From Arthrobacter sp. (GTDB lineage: Bacteria > Actinomycetota > Actinomycetes > Actinomycetales > Micrococcaceae), in NCBI GenBank assembly GCA_023264815.1, contig JAHFUZ010000017.1:1-64000 (forward strand): a stretch of 64,000 nt of DNA, written 5' to 3'. Position numbers and translations under genes: made by a program. Within the stretch, counting starts at the first letter, position 1. Each line of letters starts with the position of its first letter. The notes beneath the pieces are model-generated. The model was not told the DNA's origin. It was given only the letters and a program-made list of their open reading frames with translations, and made no database searches. Positions 60,834-64,000 of the stretch are shown one piece after another.

Positions 60834-61265
60834 CTAGCGCCAGGTGCCAACGCCGATGACGGGCCCGGCTTCGAGCCAGGAGGACAGCCCCGTATAGGCA
60901 TCAAACTTCATGGCCAGCCGCAGGTCCTGGCCTTCGTAGCGCAACTCGACGATGACGACGTCGGGCTGGACCTTCACGGCCTCGGCTTCGGTGGGCTTGC
61001 GCCGGCCGAGGAGCTCCAGGGAACTGCGCTTGAACTTGTGTTTCGGACGCAGGCTCAGCGAAGCCAGCCGGAACCATTCGAGGTCGTTGTCCTGATAACG
61101 ACAAACCCCCATCTGCCAGCTGTTTCCAGCCGTGCAAATGGAGGCGTCCACCGTGCCGAGGGCGCGCCGCAAATTGAAGCGGCGCACCCCCACGAGGCAC
61201 AGTGCAAATATCAGCAATCCAAAAGTGATTGCCAGTGCGATGAACGTAAGAGTCTGGGCGTCCAT
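60834..61265 (-). CDS. DUF2550 family protein
   Basis: 143 residues. One N-terminal membrane helix (TFIALAITFGLLIFALCLVG) is followed by a small beta-rich domain with SICTAGNSWQMGVCRYQDND, EWFRLASLSLRPKHKFKRSS and VQPDVVIVELRYEGQDLRLA. The family is actinobacterial, of unknown function, and nearly always directly downstream of atpC. ATG 61265 is 10 bases after the atpC stop; the frame open to 61328 overlaps atpC and is rejected. Confidence 0.87.
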   Translation of the reverse strand: MDAQTLTFIALAITFGLLIFALCLVGVRRFNLRRALGTVDASICTAGNSWQMGVCRYQDNDLEWFRLASLSLRPKHKFKRSSLELLGRRKPTEAEAVKVQPDVVIVELRYEGQDLRLAMKFDAYTGLSSWLEAGPVIGVGTWR

Positions 61266-61275
61266 CCGGGTGGTG

Positions 61276-61560
61276 CTAGCGGATCCCAGCAGTAGCCGCG
61301 TCGCCCAGTTGGGCGTTGTCAGCAACAATCACCACGCGGTTGTTGTCGACGGAAAAGAATCCGCCGTCAACAACTACGGCAATACGGTCCCCGGAAACCG
61401 GCTCGATGGCCAGTTCACCTGCGGCCAGGATCGCCAGCAGGGGCGAGTGGCCGGGCAGGATTCCGATTTCACCATCGCTGGTGCGGGCCTTGACCATCTT
61501 GGCCGCTCCGGACCACACGAAGTGATCCGCTGCGACAATCTCAACCTCGAGCTCAGCCAT
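61276..61560 (-). CDS. atpC: F1F0 ATP synthase subunit epsilon, short form
   Basis: 94 residues. Only the N-terminal beta-sandwich is present (MAELEVEIVAADHFVWSGAA, GEIGILPGHSPLLAILAAGE, FFSVDNNRVVIVADNA). The two-helix C-terminal domain that blocks rotation in longer forms (about 135 residues in E. coli) is missing. It sits on the central stalk with gamma and beta. ATG 61560 lies one base after the atpD stop codon. The frame seen upstream to 61821 is inside atpD and is rejected. Confidence 0.95.
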   Translation of the reverse strand: MAELEVEIVAADHFVWSGAAKMVKARTSDGEIGILPGHSPLLAILAAGELAIEPVSGDRIAVVVDGGFFSVDNNRVVIVADNAQLGDAATAGIR

Positions 61561-61561
61561 A

Positions 61562-63049
<1,488 letters not shown>

Positions 63050-63096
63050 CTAAGTTTCTTCTTTGGTGCAGGTACTGCTGGACCGGATCGTGCAGG

Positions 63097-63990
63097 CTAG
63101 GACGCGCTCAAGGCGTCGGCACCGGCAACGATTTCGGAAAGCTCCTGCGTAATTTCAGCCTGGCGGGCAGTGTTGCGCAGACGCGTGTACTTCTTGATGA
63201 GGTCCGTGGCGTTGTCGCCGGCGGACTTCATCGCCCGCTGACGGGCTGCGAGCTCGGAAGCTGCGGCCTGCAACATGGCGGCGAAAATGCGTGACTCGAT
63301 GTAGCGCGGCAACAGGGCATCAAGGACATGCTCCGTCTCCGGCTCGAATTCGTAGAGCGGCAGGAGGTCCGATTCGGACGCGGCCTGCTCTTCGACAACC
63401 TCGAGCGGCAGCAGACGGATAACCGTCGGCTCCTGGGTCACCATGGACTTGAAGCGGGTGTAAACGACATGGATTTCGTCCACGCCGCCCTCTTCGTAGG
63501 CGGTTGCGAAGTCTTCGAGCAGGGCCGTGCCAACTTCGCGGGCAACGTCGAACACCGGAGCATCCGTGTTGCCGGTCCAGGCGCGCTCGAAGGGGCGGTT
63601 CCGGAAATCGAAGTACGCCTGGGCTTTGCGGCCCATAACGTAGGTCTTAACTTCCTTGCCCTCTTCGTGCAGCAGCTCGATCAGGCCCTCGGCCTGCTTG
63701 AGCACCGTTGCGGAGTAAGACCCCGCGAGGCCACGGTCCGAGGTGATGACCAGGACAGCGGCCCGGCGGATCTGCTCCGGCTCGGTGACCAGCGGGTGGT
63801 CGATTTCGCTCTGGCTTGCGACAGCAGAAACGGCACGCGTGATCGCGTTTGCGTAAGGCAGTGAAGCCGCTACGCGTGCGCGGGCCTTGCCAATGCGCGA
63901 GGTAGCGATCAGTTCCATCGCCTTGAAGATCTTGCGCATCGACGTGGTCGAGCTGATCTTCTGGCGGTAGACCCGAATCTGGGCTCCCAT
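63097..63990 (-). CDS. atpG: F1F0 ATP synthase subunit gamma
   Basis: 297 residues, complete. The rotor-stalk helices are the N-terminal [20 protein letters not shown] followed by [18 protein letters not shown] and the C-terminal [20 protein letters not shown]; the Rossmann-like middle has [25 protein letters not shown] precedes ATG 63990. The upstream atpA gene should lie just beyond the window's right end. Confidence 0.98.
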   Translation of the reverse strand: MGAQIRVYRQKISSTTSMRKIFKAMELIATSRIGKARARVAASLPYANAITRAVSAVASQSEIDHPLVTEPEQIRRAAVLVITSDRGLAGSYSATVLKQAEGLIELLHEEGKEVKTYVMGRKAQAYFDFRNRPFERAWTGNTDAPVFDVAREVGTALLEDFATAYEEGGVDEIHVVYTRFKSMVTQEPTVIRLLPLEVVEEQAASESDLLPLYEFEPETEHVLDALLPRYIESRIFAAMLQAAASELAARQRAMKSAGDNATDLIKKYTRLRNTARQAEITQELSEIVAGADALSAS

Positions 63991-64000
63991 ACTTATCCTT

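Overview
The window is high-GC, gene-dense chromosomal DNA from an actinobacterium. Several features point to the Arthrobacter/Pseudarthrobacter group (Micrococcaceae): the order rdgB-rph-MBL hydrolase-murI-DUF2017-clpS-pncB-pncA-helicase-DUF3039, nucS in place of a MutS/MutL system, a sunset-type domain, and a DUF2550 gene directly after atpC. The genus is an inference from gene content and order, not from a database search. I see no insertion sequences, prophage genes, CRISPR arrays or rRNA genes. About 60 protein genes and two tRNA genes fill the window, and no gene-free stretch exceeds 300 bases.

Layout. 1-8 kb: a membrane-anchored sunset-domain protein, a PQQ-type sugar dehydrogenase lipoprotein, tRNA-Lys(CTT), a MarR regulator divergent from a BCP peroxiredoxin, tRNA-Leu(TAG), a fasciclin lipoprotein, an orphan peptide-binding lipoprotein and malate:quinone oxidoreductase. 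8-17 kb: a lone RND exporter, a luciferase-like flavoenzyme with its own MarR regulator, a transglutaminase-like protein, a lipoprotein, DUF1684, FAH-family and GtrA proteins. 17-23 kb: the NAD de novo operon nrtR-nadA-nadB-nadC-nadS with a perfect palindromic operator in front. 23-34 kb: amino-acid permease, hydrolase, phosphoribosyltransferase, MFS exporter, sbcC-sbcD, aquaporin and ADP-ribosylglycohydrolase. 34-46 kb: DUF4395, an exonuclease-BRCT fusion, DedA, rdgB-rph, MBL hydrolase-murI, clpS-DUF2017, the NAD salvage pair pncB-pncA, and an XPB-like helicase with DUF3039. 46-56 kb: nagB, an ABC exporter, an OYE flavoenzyme, a thioredoxin-TPR protein lacking active-site cysteines, a large unknown membrane protein, an AI-2E-family transporter, a hydrolase, a small zinc-site protein and nucS. 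56-64 kb: cspA with a structured leader, then the 3' end of the ATP synthase operon (atpG-atpD-atpC) running into DUF2550, a membrane esterase and an aminoacyl-lipid synthase.

How the genes fit together. NAD metabolism is the strongest theme: de novo synthesis with a dedicated cysteine desulfurase for the NadA cluster, a Nudix-like repressor that probably senses ADP-ribose, the pncB-pncA salvage pair, and an ADP-ribosylglycohydrolase that would release ADP-ribose. DNA maintenance is the second theme (SbcCD, NucS, DEDDh-BRCT nuclease, RdgB). The third is the envelope: an esterase translationally coupled to a multi-span aminoacyl-lipid synthase, downstream of ATP synthase.

The most striking sequence-level pattern is that at least fifteen genes have a TANNNT -10 hexamer exactly 6-7 bases before their start codon and no room for a Shine-Dalgarno site. 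This predicts widespread leaderless translation and fixes many start codons. I did not find a clear, wholly new defence or biosynthetic system. The best candidates for new biology are the esterase/aminoacyl-lipid synthase pair, the membrane-anchored sunset-domain protein and the structured leader before the MFS gene.
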